Positions 36,363 through 44,903 of a DNA stretch of 64,000 bases are shown piece after piece. The DNA lies in assembly GCA_036676295.1 (NCBI GenBank), contig JAKFDE010000058.1, forward strand, positions 62,001 through 126,000. Direction: 5' to 3'. The notes beneath the pieces are model-generated. The model was given only the letters and a program-made list of their open reading frames with translations, made no database searches and was not told the DNA's origin. Made by a program: the position numbers and the translations under genes. The stretch is from UBA4416 sp036676295. Its GTDB lineage: Bacteria; Bacteroidota; Bacteroidia; B-17B0; Aurantibacillaceae. Position 1 is the first letter of the stretch; the number at the start of each line of letters is the position of its first letter.

Positions 36363-36926
36363 TTAATATGCTTCAAGTGAAAAAATCTTATCTTCAGATT
36401 TTATAAATTCAGAAGGAATATTACAACTTCTTGAATGCGATCTCTCAGCTAATGAATAAAAATGTTGCCATGAGTACCACGCATGACTTAAATTTACAAG
36501 AGAGAACGGCGCAAGCAAGACTAAACGAGAATTTTTCTGTTTTAAAACATTAATTGAATAATCTATTTCATTTTTAATATCTAATTCAAGTAAATCAGAT
36601 ATTAACTCAGGATCTTTACCAGTATTAGTAGTGGTCTTATTATTATTAATTGTAAAATATTCTAATTCGCCGTTATTTTTTTTAATAGCCTCATAAATAT
36701 CACTTTCAACATGACCGTATGGCATAGCTGTAAAGTTATTGAAGACTTCATCAAGGAGAAAACTATTTCTACCCTTAGAACTATTAGCTGCCGAAACGAA
36801 AAAAAGCAATTTTAACGTTTTTAAGATACTAAAATCGTTGTTGCTTACATTTTTTCCATTCTCTGAGTACCAATCTAATAGTTTTTTTACAACGTATTCG
36901 AAATATATATATTTGGGTTGTTTCAT
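36363..36926 (-). CDS. Panacea-like (SocA/DUF4065) antitoxin-type protein
   Basis: 187 aa. It has the layout of the Panacea antitoxin domain: an N-terminal helix, the core ILKTLKLLFFVSAANSS where the family shows LQKLLYF, then FTAMPYGHVESDIYEAIKKN where the family shows the YGPVxxxVYE stretch. The C-terminal FSLVNLSHAWYSWQHFYS corresponds to the usual LSxxTHxxxxW helix. Assignment is by motif and position only. Panacea proteins neutralise varied toxins, and some occur in phage defence. It is the first gene of a two-gene unit, 6 bp before the 666-residue protein, supporting a toxin-antitoxin relation. Confidence 0.62.
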   Translation of the reverse strand: MKQPKYIYFEYVVKKLLDWYSENGKNVSNNDFSILKTLKLLFFVSAANSSKGRNSFLLDEVFNNFTAMPYGHVESDIYEAIKKNNGELEYFTINNNKTTTNTGKDPELISDLLELDIKNEIDYSINVLKQKNSRLVLLAPFSLVNLSHAWYSWQHFYSLAERSHSRSCNIPSEFIKSEDKIFSLEAY

Positions 36927-37470
36927 CTTAGAATATAGGCTTATACAAGTTTAGGAAATCAAATATAGACCTTTACAATGCAAAGATATGAAATGTTAAC
37001 AAACGAGGTGTTAATAAACTGCAAAATACTTGATTATCAGTATAAGTCTTGTTAAAAAAACGGCAAATTACTCAACAAAACAAGTTCGAAACCGAGAGTT
37101 TTGAGCAATAAAATTGACTTATTTCAAGTTAAAATGAATTTTTAGATTTTTGAGTTATTAACTATAATTCGGAAAAACAACAAGTGTTTATTGCTGGCAA
37201 CATTTGTTGATACCGTTGTTGTTTTCGTTACAAAAAAGAGCTGATTTAGTAATATTTTACCACCTAAAATGGGAATCGGACACCCTTTTCTAATCAAATA
37301 AAGTGGTTTTAAAACAATAATCCCTGTGTTTATAGGTGTTTTGATGTTGTTGCAACAAATGTTGCGATCTTGTTGCAGAACCGTTGTTGATTTAGCAACA
37401 ACGGTATATCAATTATTGTTGTTGCCGTTGCATAAAAGTTGAAACTGGTTTTTTGACTCAACTTACAGTA
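36927..37470. repeat. Gene-free stretch with GTTGC/GCAAC repeat cluster 3
   Basis: About 540 bp without a gene, next to integrase 1. Copies: ggcaacatttgttgat and ccgttgttgttt (about 37196-37226), the perfect palindrome ttgttgcaacaa (37347-37358), atgttgcg, cttgttgcag, a stem ccgttgttg/caacaacgg (37381-37389 and 37396-37404) and ttgttgttgccgttgcat. The left 200 bp hold only AT-rich DNA, probably the Panacea promoter. Confidence 0.65.
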
Positions 37471-38649
37471 TTAAAAAACACCCTCTAATTTTGCCATTTC
37501 TGAAATTTTAATTTTGTTATTGAATTTAGCATACACTTTAGTTTGTTTTGTGGTTGAGTGCCCTAAGATCTCAGATACAATATCCATTGAAATACCATTG
37601 TTAACGGCTGTAGTTCCAAAGGTGTGTCTTGCCCAATGTGTAGTAAGGTGTTTTTTTATTTTGCAGGCTTCGGCAACTTCTTTTAATGCTCGGTTGCACG
37701 TTTGATTACAAGGAGTATCTAAATTTGGGAGCATTGGGTCTAAATCGTGGTTTAATAACTCTTTTGCTTTGTCAATTAATGGCACATAAACAGTTTTTTT
37801 GGTTTTCTCGGTTTGTACCTCAATACAGTTATCGGCATTAATATCTGAAAATTTAAAATTACTATTATCGCCGTATCTTAATCCGGTATAACAGGAAAAC
37901 AAAAAAGATTTTAGAGCTAAATAATGTTTATGTTTTTTGCTAAGTAAATTGAAATAGTTTATTATGGCTTGCAGCTCTTCGATAGTTAGAGCTTTAATTT
38001 TATCGTTTTTCTCTTCCTTTATTTTATAATTTCTAAATGGGTTGTTTCTTGTAAGTTCTTTTCTAATTGCTATGTATAAAAATTTCCTAATAAATTTCAA
38101 GCTATTACTCGAGCCGCCCTTTGCGTTTCCTAGAGTTTCTCTCATATACTGTTCATAGTCTGCTAAAAAAGTTTCTGTTATGTCGCTAAACTCTAATTTA
38201 GGGGTATAACGTTTCAACTTATTAAATTGATCGCCATTTTTTTTAATGGTTTGTGGATCAAAGTCAGCTTTCTTTTTTTGTAAGGCTATTTCATTTTCTA
38301 CAAAAGCATAAAAATCATTTTGATGATGATCAGTTACTTTACCATGGAATTTATTTATAAACCAGTTTATAGAAACCGGCTCTTTACTTGTTCGGGCATC
38401 AAGTACCAAATTACAAGCCTTAAAAAATTCAGAATCAATCGTACTATTTAATTTTTCACTTAAATAGTGTGATTTTTTGATACGATTGGTTTTTTTATCG
38501 TAATCCTCCGGCCTACAAGACACATATAAGGAAATACATTTTTTAACACCGTTAAAGTGTAATTGTAGGTAGAATGTATTAGAGCCATCCTTTTTTGGTT
38601 GGTCGGTTCTATAAATAACAGTTGGGAGATTGATAGTTGTGTGCTTCAT
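37471..38649 (-). CDS. int: Tyrosine integrase 1, next to tRNA-Cys
   Basis: 392 aa from the ATG at 38649 (MKHTTINLPTVIYRTDQPKK); an upstream TTG at 38673 would add 8 residues. Bacteroidota-type phage integrase: N-terminal arm-binding-like domain, SAM-like domain (about 110-200), catalytic domain (about 218-390). All catalytic residues are present: Arg258 (YTGLRYGD), H338-x2-R341 (THWARHTF), H364 (LGHSTTK) and Tyr373 (KVYAKF). It starts about 130 bp from the tRNA-Cys 3' end, the usual place for an integrase using that tRNA as attB, and is the best candidate for the enzyme that inserted the element. Confidence 0.93.
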   Translation of the reverse strand: MKHTTINLPTVIYRTDQPKKDGSNTFYLQLHFNGVKKCISLYVSCRPEDYDKKTNRIKKSHYLSEKLNSTIDSEFFKACNLVLDARTSKEPVSINWFINKFHGKVTDHHQNDFYAFVENEIALQKKKADFDPQTIKKNGDQFNKLKRYTPKLEFSDITETFLADYEQYMRETLGNAKGGSSNSLKFIRKFLYIAIRKELTRNNPFRNYKIKEEKNDKIKALTIEELQAIINYFNLLSKKHKHYLALKSFLFSCYTGLRYGDNSNFKFSDINADNCIEVQTEKTKKTVYVPLIDKAKELLNHDLDPMLPNLDTPCNQTCNRALKEVAEACKIKKHLTTHWARHTFGTTAVNNGISMDIVSEILGHSTTKQTKVYAKFNNKIKISEMAKLEGVF

Positions 38650-38704
38650 AATAGTGAAGTTTATTTGAAGCAAAAGACTAAAAACACACTAATTTTGAAA
38701 CTTC

Positions 38705-38740
38705 GTAAAATAAGGGCTTCGGTAAAAACCCTTATTTTAC
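38705..38740 (-). terminator. Element-borne terminator replacing the tRNA-Cys terminator
   Basis: 12-bp perfect stem gtaaaataaggg (38705-38716) / cccttattttac (38729-38740), 12-nt loop, between integrase 1 and tRNA-Cys. It can end tRNA-Cys transcripts now that the native terminator is 10 kb away. It is not closely similar in sequence to the displaced one. Confidence 0.65.
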
Positions 38741-38779
38741 TAACGTTTCAGAGCAAACGTAAGCTACATTTCAGTAGCT

Positions 38780-38853
38780 TGGAGGTCCCGAGCGGATTCG
38801 AACCGCTGTACGAGCTTTTGCAGAGCTCTGCCTAGCCGCTCGGCCACAGGACC
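38780..38853 (-). tRNA. tRNA-Cys (GCA)
   Basis: 74-nt cloverleaf read on the minus strand: acceptor GGTCCTG/CGGGACC with one G-U pair, D-stem GCC/GGC, anticodon stem GAGCT/AGCTC with loop CTGCAAA (anticodon GCA), 4-nt variable loop, T-stem AGCGG/CCGCT with loop TTCGAAT, discriminator T and encoded CCA. The 14-bp repeat at 28410-28423 copies its T-stem/acceptor end. The gene remains complete because the element carries the restored 3' end. Confidence 0.95.
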
Positions 38854-38958
38854 ATTTGAGTTAAGATTCTTGTTTAATATAAAATATCCTACAAAAATCC
38901 CGAACGGGTAGCAAAAATAAGATTTTTTTAGCAACTTGCTCATATTATTCTAAAAAAA

Positions 38959-40101
38959 ATGCAGATTCATTCAAAATTGCCCAATATTGGCACTACCATA
39001 TTTACTGTGATGAGTGGCCTGGCCAAAGAACACAATGCCATTAACCTTTCTCAGGGATTTCCTGATTTTGAATGTGATCCCAAATTACTGGAATTAGCTC
39101 AAAATCACATGAAAGCCGGTTTTAATCAATATGCACCCATGCAGGGTGCTCTGGCTTTAAGAGAACAAATCGGTCAGTTATTACAAAATTGTTACTCAGC
39201 TACTTATAGTCCCGATACCGAAATTACAGTAACCGCAGGTGCTACGCAGGGCATTTATACCAGTATTGCTGCCTTTATCAATAAGGGAGATGAAGTGATC
39301 TTATTTGAGCCGGCTTACGATTGTTATACCCCTGTTATAGAATTACACGGCGCTGTGCCAAAGCCCATTAATTTAGAATATCCAAATTTCACCATCAATT
39401 GGGAAACCGTAAAAAATACCATTACGGATAAAACGCGAATGATCATTATCAATACACCACACAATCCAAGTGGAACCACTTTAACGGCAAATGATCTTAT
39501 ACAGTTGGAAAAGTTAGTGGCAGGAAAAAATATCATTGTAGTGAGTGATGAAGTGTATGAACACATGGCCTTTGACGGGCAGCCACATCAAAGTGTAGCA
39601 CGATTTAAGGGCTTGGCCTCTCAATCCATTATTGTGTCGTCATTCGGTAAAACTATTCACGCCACCGGCTGGAAAATTGGTTATGTAGCAGCCCCAAAAG
39701 AATTAATGCTGGAGTTTAGAAAAGTACATCAGTTTTTGGTGTTTGCCGTCAATCATCCATTTCAATTGGCATTAGCAGATTATTTAAAAAATGAATCTAC
39801 CTACAAAGACTTGCATTTATTTTATCAGGCTAAACGCGATCATTTTAGAAAACTGATCTCAGGTTCTCGTTTCAAAATAGAATCGTGTACAGGAACCTAT
39901 TTTCAATTATTAAATTACAAAGCTATTTCTGATGAAACGGATACTGATTTTGCGATTCGATTGACAAAAGAAAAAGGCCTGGCTTCTATTCCTTTATCAG
40001 TTTTTTATACTGATAAACAACAACAGCATTTATTGCGTTTTTGCTTTGCGAAAAAAGAGGAGACTTTAGAAAAAGCCGCAGAGATCATTTGTAAATTATA
40101 A
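38959..40101 (+). CDS. PLP aminotransferase, methionine/glutamine type (YbdL-like)
   Basis: 380 aa, fold-type I class I/II aminotransferase. The PLP lysine is Lys231 in SSFGKTIHATGWKIGY, with SDEVYEHMAFDG and NTPHNPSGTT as the typical cofactor-binding segments and ALREQIG near the N terminus. It most resembles YbdL/kynurenine transaminase-type enzymes that convert the keto acid of methionine back to methionine using glutamine or aromatic amino acids. The omega-amidase gene 1.4 kb downstream on the same strand supports the glutamine-transaminase role: the product 2-oxoglutaramate is its substrate. Two membrane proteins lie between them. Confidence 0.85.
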   Translation: MQIHSKLPNIGTTIFTVMSGLAKEHNAINLSQGFPDFECDPKLLELAQNHMKAGFNQYAPMQGALALREQIGQLLQNCYSATYSPDTEITVTAGATQGIYTSIAAFINKGDEVILFEPAYDCYTPVIELHGAVPKPINLEYPNFTINWETVKNTITDKTRMIIINTPHNPSGTTLTANDLIQLEKLVAGKNIIVVSDEVYEHMAFDGQPHQSVARFKGLASQSIIVSSFGKTIHATGWKIGYVAAPKELMLEFRKVHQFLVFAVNHPFQLALADYLKNESTYKDLHLFYQAKRDHFRKLISGSRFKIESCTGTYFQLLNYKAISDETDTDFAIRLTKEKGLASIPLSVFYTDKQQQHLLRFCFAKKEETLEKAAEIICKL

Positions 40102-40108
40102 AATTGAG

Positions 40109-40753
40109 ATGAAAAAATCAGGAGCGATAGTCGCTTGTTTAATTTGCTGTTTTTTTTCTAAAGCTCAGGATACGATTTTTGTTAAATCATCCGACCCTTT
40201 ATTGGTAAGGGTTTTAGAGATCTCTAAAATCGAAGTAAGTTATAAGAATTTTTTTAATCCGGATGGCGTTATCCATAAGATCAGTAATGAACAGATCGTT
40301 CGGATTGTATATGAGAATGGAAAAACAGAATCTTTATTTGAATTGTCGCAAAAAACAGACGCAAAAGTAACTCAACCATTTTATAATAAATTCATTATAG
40401 AAAATAAACATTTGAGTTATAACAACCAGGATATCACACATGCGGCCGCCTTTAAGATGATGTTAAAAAAAGACCCACAAACCAATTCAGATGAACTGAA
40501 TGCAACGCTCTTAAATGCCGAAAGTAAAAAAAACGGCCAAGTAGGCTTTATAATTGCGGGGCCGGTTTTTTTATTTGGTGGAGCATATTTAGCAAGACGT
40601 AATTATTATGGGCCAAGTGACAAATTAAAAGCACAAACATTTATATTAAGTGGTTTAGGTTTATGTATTGCTTCTGAAATAACAGGCCTGGTATATAAAA
40701 GTTTAAAAAACAAACAGATTAGAAAAGCAGCTTTGCTTAGTAATATGGAGTAG
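40109..40753 (+). CDS. Secreted/membrane protein of unknown function, 214 aa
   Basis: A signal peptide ends after SKAQ. The mature N-terminal half is beta-rich (TIFVKSSDPLLVRVLEISKI) and is shared with the next gene. Two hydrophobic segments follow at about 146-165 (GFIIAGPVFLFGGAYLARRN) and 177-195. It starts 7 bp after the aminotransferase, so it is translationally linked. I recall similar small proteins in Bacteroidota, but no function. Confidence 0.75.
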   Translation: MKKSGAIVACLICCFFSKAQDTIFVKSSDPLLVRVLEISKIEVSYKNFFNPDGVIHKISNEQIVRIVYENGKTESLFELSQKTDAKVTQPFYNKFIIENKHLSYNNQDITHAAAFKMMLKKDPQTNSDELNATLLNAESKKNGQVGFIIAGPVFLFGGAYLARRNYYGPSDKLKAQTFILSGLGLCIASEITGLVYKSLKNKQIRKAALLSNME

Positions 40754-40783
40754 TATTTTACTACATTTATTAAAAATAACTTT

Positions 40784-41467
40784 ATGCGTAGATCTCTGAT
40801 TTTAATTTTTTCCGTTATTCAAATAACGCTGCAAGCTCAAGACACTATTTATAAAAGAACCGGAGAAGTGTTGTCTACTAAAATTTTGGAGATCAATATT
40901 AAAGATGTTTCTTTTAAGCGAACGGATCTAATGGACGGGCCTCTGTTTATTTTAAATAAAAGCGATATACAGAAAATAAAATACTTTAATGGAACAGTTG
41001 ATGTTTTTGAACAAGTAAAAGAAGAAAAGCCATTTGTTGTTATGGCTCAGCCCCTTTCTTATGCTTCAACAGTAAGTTATAATGAGATTCAGCCAACATA
41101 TAGACGCGGAAAATATTCTTATCAAGGGCGTACAATTTCTGAAAGAAAAGTACTTTTTATTACTACGTACAGAAATCAAACATTGAAAAGTAAAGAATTG
41201 GAATACGCCATTCGTCAATCTAAGCAAAATAAAGCATTACAATATTCTGTTGGTTTTGGTGGGGCAGGACTTTCGATAGCAGGCTTGATCGGATGTGGCG
41301 TTATAGCAGATGGAAATACAACTCAAAGCAGTCAAGCGGCTATTGCCACAGTGGCATTGGCTAGTGTAGGCGTGTTTATTGCGTCGCAGGTTGTTTCTTA
41401 TACATTTAAATTGAAGCGCATAAATCAGGTAAACATAGCCGCTGAATTATATAATAAAAATTTGTAA
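40784..41467 (+). CDS. Paralogous secreted/membrane protein, 227 aa
   Basis: It has the same layout as the previous gene: signal peptide ending after LQAQ, a short beta domain (DTIYKRTGEVLSTKILEIN, FILNKSDIQKIKYFNGTVDV), then two membrane helices at about 160-180 and 188-207. The stop overlaps the ATG of the omega-amidase by one base. The two paralogs probably arose by tandem duplication. Function unknown. Confidence 0.75.
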   Translation: MRRSLILIFSVIQITLQAQDTIYKRTGEVLSTKILEINIKDVSFKRTDLMDGPLFILNKSDIQKIKYFNGTVDVFEQVKEEKPFVVMAQPLSYASTVSYNEIQPTYRRGKYSYQGRTISERKVLFITTYRNQTLKSKELEYAIRQSKQNKALQYSVGFGGAGLSIAGLIGCGVIADGNTTQSSQAAIATVALASVGVFIASQVVSYTFKLKRINQVNIAAELYNKNL

Positions 41468-42258
41468 TGGAAAAAATATCAGATTTAAAGATCACTTTAG
41501 TTCAAACTTATTTGAATTGGGAGCATATTGATAAAAATTTGGCTCATTTAAATAGTCAATTGCAATTGATACAAGAGCCAACAGATATTATTGTATTGCC
41601 GGAAATGTTTACTACAGGTTTTACTATGAAACCTGAATTGTTGGCAGAAGAGCATGGAGGTTTAGGTTTACAATGGATGCAACAAACAGCCAAACAAAAA
41701 CAATGTGTAGTTGTTGGAAGTATTGCAGTGAAAGAAGACGATCGTTTTTATAACAGATTGTATTGGGTAAAGCCGGATGGTACTTATGAGTTTTATAACA
41801 AACGTCACTTGTTTAGAATGGGGAATGAACAAGAGCATTATACTGCCGGGAATAAAAAAATAATTATGGAATATAAGGGTTGGAAAATTTGTCCTTTGGT
41901 GTGTTATGATCTACGCTTTCCGGTTTGGAGTCGTAATACTAAAGAGAATCAATTTGATATGTTGCTGTATGTAGCCAATTGGCCGGAAGTTAGAAGTTAT
42001 CCCTGGAAACAATTATTAATTGCACGTGCTATTGAAAATCAATGTTATGTAGTGGGTGTAAATAGAGTAGGGCGTGACGGCAACCTAATTGAGCACTCCG
42101 GAGATTCTTCTGTGATCAATCCACGAGGAGAAATTGTGAGCCATTTAAAAGCTCACGAAGATAAATCAGAAACCGTTAGTATAAATTACACATACCTGGA
42201 AGACTTTAGAAAAGCCTTTCCGGTAATGTTAGATAGCGATGATTTTGATCTGCATTAA
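41467..42258 (+). CDS. Omega-amidase, carbon-nitrogen hydrolase family (YafV/Nit2-like)
   Basis: 263 aa, nitrilase superfamily with the triad Glu46 (LPEMFTTG), Lys112 (YNKRHLF) and Cys146 (CPLVCYDLRFPVW). It probably hydrolyses 2-oxoglutaramate or 2-oxosuccinamate to the oxo-acid, consistent with the glutamine-type aminotransferase upstream; YafV and YbdL are a known pair. The start overlaps the previous stop, so coupling is likely. It converges with the GNAT-nitrilase gene; their ends overlap by 4 bp. Confidence 0.88.
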   Translation: MEKISDLKITLVQTYLNWEHIDKNLAHLNSQLQLIQEPTDIIVLPEMFTTGFTMKPELLAEEHGGLGLQWMQQTAKQKQCVVVGSIAVKEDDRFYNRLYWVKPDGTYEFYNKRHLFRMGNEQEHYTAGNKKIIMEYKGWKICPLVCYDLRFPVWSRNTKENQFDMLLYVANWPEVRSYPWKQLLIARAIENQCYVVGVNRVGRDGNLIEHSGDSSVINPRGEIVSHLKAHEDKSETVSINYTYLEDFRKAFPVMLDSDDFDLH

Positions 42259-43904
42259 TCTTTTAAAATATTTGGATTTAAAATATTGAATACATAATTC
42301 TCGTCAGCATGTTGTTTTAGTACATCTTTTCTGCCATTTGGCTTTAACCATTTCAATTCGTAAATATCATCTCTTCTGTCAGCTAAGTTTCTTACACTGC
42401 CATGCAATCGTAATTTTTTTAAGGCGTCTAGATCAAGATCGGAAACTAATACCATCTCTGTATTTGGTGTAGCTTCGGCTTTTATACCGTTGGTAGGGAA
42501 AGAAAAATCCGCCGGAGTAAACACAGCTGATTGCGCATATTGAATATCCATGTTATGTACTTTAGGTAAGTTTCCGATACCGCCGGCTATACACACATAA
42601 CATTCATTTTCAATGGCTCTGGCTTGTGCACAACATCTAACTCTGGTATATGCATTTTGCGTATCAGTTAAAAATGGCACAAATAAAATTTCCATGCCAT
42701 CGAGCGCTAATAATCTGGCAAGTTCAGGAAACTCACTATCGTAACAAATTAAAATGCCAATTTTTCCGGCATCTGTATCGTATACTTTTAAAGTATGTCC
42801 GCCAACAATTCCCCAGGCATTTACTTCGTTAGGAGTTACATGTATTTTACTATAGCGCTCTATAGACCCATCACGACGGCATAAATATCCTACGTTATAT
42901 AATTCGCCTTTGCGAATAAATGGCATACTACCGGTAATGATATTGATGTTGTAAGCAATGGCGTAATCAATAAATTTATCACGCAAAGGTTCTGTGTATT
43001 CTGCTAAACTCCTAATTGCTTCAGCTTCGGTTTGATGGTTAAAGTCAGCCATTAACGGGGCGTTAAATAATTCAGGAAACATAACAAAGTCTGAGTGGTA
43101 ACCGGCAACGGTATCGATGAAAAACTCTATTTGTTCACAAAGCATATCAAATGTTTTGAATGAGCGCATTCCCCATTGCACTAAGCCAACTCTTGCAATT
43201 GTTTTATGTTGATTAAATTTTTTCAGCTCTTGTGAGTAGAGAACATTATTCCATTCCATTAATGTTGCGCACTCTTTTGATTCTTTATCACCCGGCATGT
43301 AATTATCCAATAATTTTTTAACATGAAATTCATTAGATAATTGAAATGAAAGTACGGGGTCATAAATTTCTTTCATCTTTACTTTGTGAATATATTCCTT
43401 TGGTGTTATTTTATCAGAAAAACCGGCATAGTTTGGAATTCGTCCACCAAAAATTATGGCTTTAAGATTAAGCTGTTCACACAATTCTTTTCTGGCTTCA
43501 TAAAGTCGGTGAGCGAGTCGTAATCCACGGTATTTAGGATGAATGAAAATTTCTATGCCATACAATACATCTCCTTCTTTATCATGAGTTGTAAATTTAT
43601 AGTTACCGGTAATTTGTTGATAGGTATGATTATCACCGAATCTATCGTAGTTTACAATAATGGAAAGTGCAGTGCCTACGACTTTACCATTAATTACCAC
43701 AACAAATTGTCCTTCCGGAAAAATACTAAGCAATTGTTCAATGTCTTCTTTTGACCACACAGAGTCGTGCCAACTATTGTATGATTCCTGCATAGAATCA
43801 CGCATGCTCATGTAATCGTCCAGGGCAAGGTGTCGTACTTCAATTTTTTTTATTTCAGGAAGAGGGGCCTGATTTTTTTGCTCTCTAGATACCGTTTTTT
43901 GCAT
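42255..43904 (-). CDS. GNAT acetyltransferase fused to a carbon-nitrogen hydrolase
   Basis: 549 aa, a known two-domain architecture. Residues about 20-190 are a GNAT N-acetyltransferase-like domain (VVGTALSIIVNYD, HPKYRGLRLAHRLYEARKEL as acetyl-CoA loop). About 230-520 is a nitrilase-type hydrolase with Glu in VMFPELFNAPL, Lys in RYSKIHVTP and Cys near 386 in ILICYDSEFPE. Such fusions are thought to act on amides or acylated amines; the substrate is unknown. It is a single gene, convergent with the omega-amidase, so the two hydrolases may share a pool. Confidence 0.85.
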   Translation of the reverse strand: MQKTVSREQKNQAPLPEIKKIEVRHLALDDYMSMRDSMQESYNSWHDSVWSKEDIEQLLSIFPEGQFVVVINGKVVGTALSIIVNYDRFGDNHTYQQITGNYKFTTHDKEGDVLYGIEIFIHPKYRGLRLAHRLYEARKELCEQLNLKAIIFGGRIPNYAGFSDKITPKEYIHKVKMKEIYDPVLSFQLSNEFHVKKLLDNYMPGDKESKECATLMEWNNVLYSQELKKFNQHKTIARVGLVQWGMRSFKTFDMLCEQIEFFIDTVAGYHSDFVMFPELFNAPLMADFNHQTEAEAIRSLAEYTEPLRDKFIDYAIAYNINIITGSMPFIRKGELYNVGYLCRRDGSIERYSKIHVTPNEVNAWGIVGGHTLKVYDTDAGKIGILICYDSEFPELARLLALDGMEILFVPFLTDTQNAYTRVRCCAQARAIENECYVCIAGGIGNLPKVHNMDIQYAQSAVFTPADFSFPTNGIKAEATPNTEMVLVSDLDLDALKKLRLHGSVRNLADRRDDIYELKWLKPNGRKDVLKQHADENYVFNILNPNILKD

Positions 43905-43952
43905 AACTATTAAATTTTGAAAATAATGTATTTATAAAAGGACCGTATATGT

Positions 43953-44885
43953 TTAATTACAATTATTATTTCTTATCCAATTAGCAATTCTATCTGCGGC
44001 TTGTCTGGCATTACTGTTACCTGTTGGTAAATAAGTTGGAGATAGTTTTTGTCCGAATGTGTTTAAATAGTTTTGGCAAATAGAGACATCATTCCATACC
44101 CCTGAATTTGAAGGAATATGAGTTTCACTTAGTTTAATAGTTGCTATTTGTATCAAGCAGTTCTTCGAATCAGTGGCGTTTTGTATATCGGCATATTGCG
44201 AAATGCTGTACAATTCGCCGGGAGTATAGACATGCTCGCCAAGAGTAATGCTAGGAGGTAAATTAGAGGCATTTACTTCGTAATACCAATACAGAAAAGG
44301 ATAGGCACAACCCTGATAACAATCGGCTAAACAATAAGGAAAGTACATGGCCCAATTAGTATGCGTAAATCTTGTGCCTTCTGCCCAGGCAGTTTCTGTA
44401 GCACCCGTTACTGTATTATACACAACCGCATGAGCAGAGATACATCCGCAGGTGGAAATGGCATCACGAGGAACTTGAATAAGAGCAGTAATATCTCCTC
44501 CGTCAGCAAGAGATTTTTTGTAAGGATATAAACCCGGCACCGCATTTCCTGATGAATTAACAGGTATTTGAGCGCAATCGCCAACGTATAAACTCACAAA
44601 AATTATTTTCCAAGGAGCTTCAACAGAATACGTAAAATCGACAGTGCCGGAATTATTATTTATGTAGTGCATTGTGCCCACCGTGATATTTTGGCCGGCT
44701 GTTAGAACAACAGTTTGTTCGCATTGTGGTTGAGTAGTGGATGAACTTTGTGTCCCCGGGTGAGAGACGTTTGTTGATTTTCCTTGAGCAATTGGGGTTT
44801 GTGGTTCAAGGAAATCTTTTTTACATCCCGACAATAGGATGAAGATTGTGAGTAACATTGACACAACCAAATTTTTTTTTGTCAT
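43953..44885 (-). CDS. Lipoprotein of unknown function, 310 aa
   Basis: Start chosen at ATG 44885, which gives a normal lipoprotein signal (MTKKNLVVSMLLTIFILLSG, then Cys21); ATG 44903 adds MKPGVL. The mature protein is rich in Cys, Trp and Tyr, with a central region WAMYFPYCLADCYQGCAYPF and a C-terminal helix RQAADRIANWI. I recognise no family. It looks like an isolated transcription unit. Confidence 0.75.
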   Translation of the reverse strand: MTKKNLVVSMLLTIFILLSGCKKDFLEPQTPIAQGKSTNVSHPGTQSSSTTQPQCEQTVVLTAGQNITVGTMHYINNNSGTVDFTYSVEAPWKIIFVSLYVGDCAQIPVNSSGNAVPGLYPYKKSLADGGDITALIQVPRDAISTCGCISAHAVVYNTVTGATETAWAEGTRFTHTNWAMYFPYCLADCYQGCAYPFLYWYYEVNASNLPPSITLGEHVYTPGELYSISQYADIQNATDSKNCLIQIATIKLSETHIPSNSGVWNDVSICQNYLNTFGQKLSPTYLPTGNSNARQAADRIANWIRNNNCN

Positions 44886-44903
44886 CAATACTCCTGGTTT
44901 CAT

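Larger units (their letters stand above)
28410..38795. mobile_element. tRNA-Cys-integrated genetic element, about 10.4 kb
   Basis: The sequence gaggtcccgagcgg occurs as a direct repeat at 28410-28423 and 38782-38795. The second copy is the 3' end of an intact tRNA-Cys gene, the first is a bare copy at the far end, as expected for attL/attR after site-specific integration into a tRNA 3' end. A full tyrosine integrase (37471-38649) points away from the tRNA gene. The interval also has a second recombinase, an excisionase-like HTH, a divergent repressor switch, a VirE-like helicase with iterons, and a Panacea-type cargo pair. There are no capsid, relaxase or type IV secretion genes, so it resembles a phage satellite or other non-self-transmissible island. 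Confidence 0.88.
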
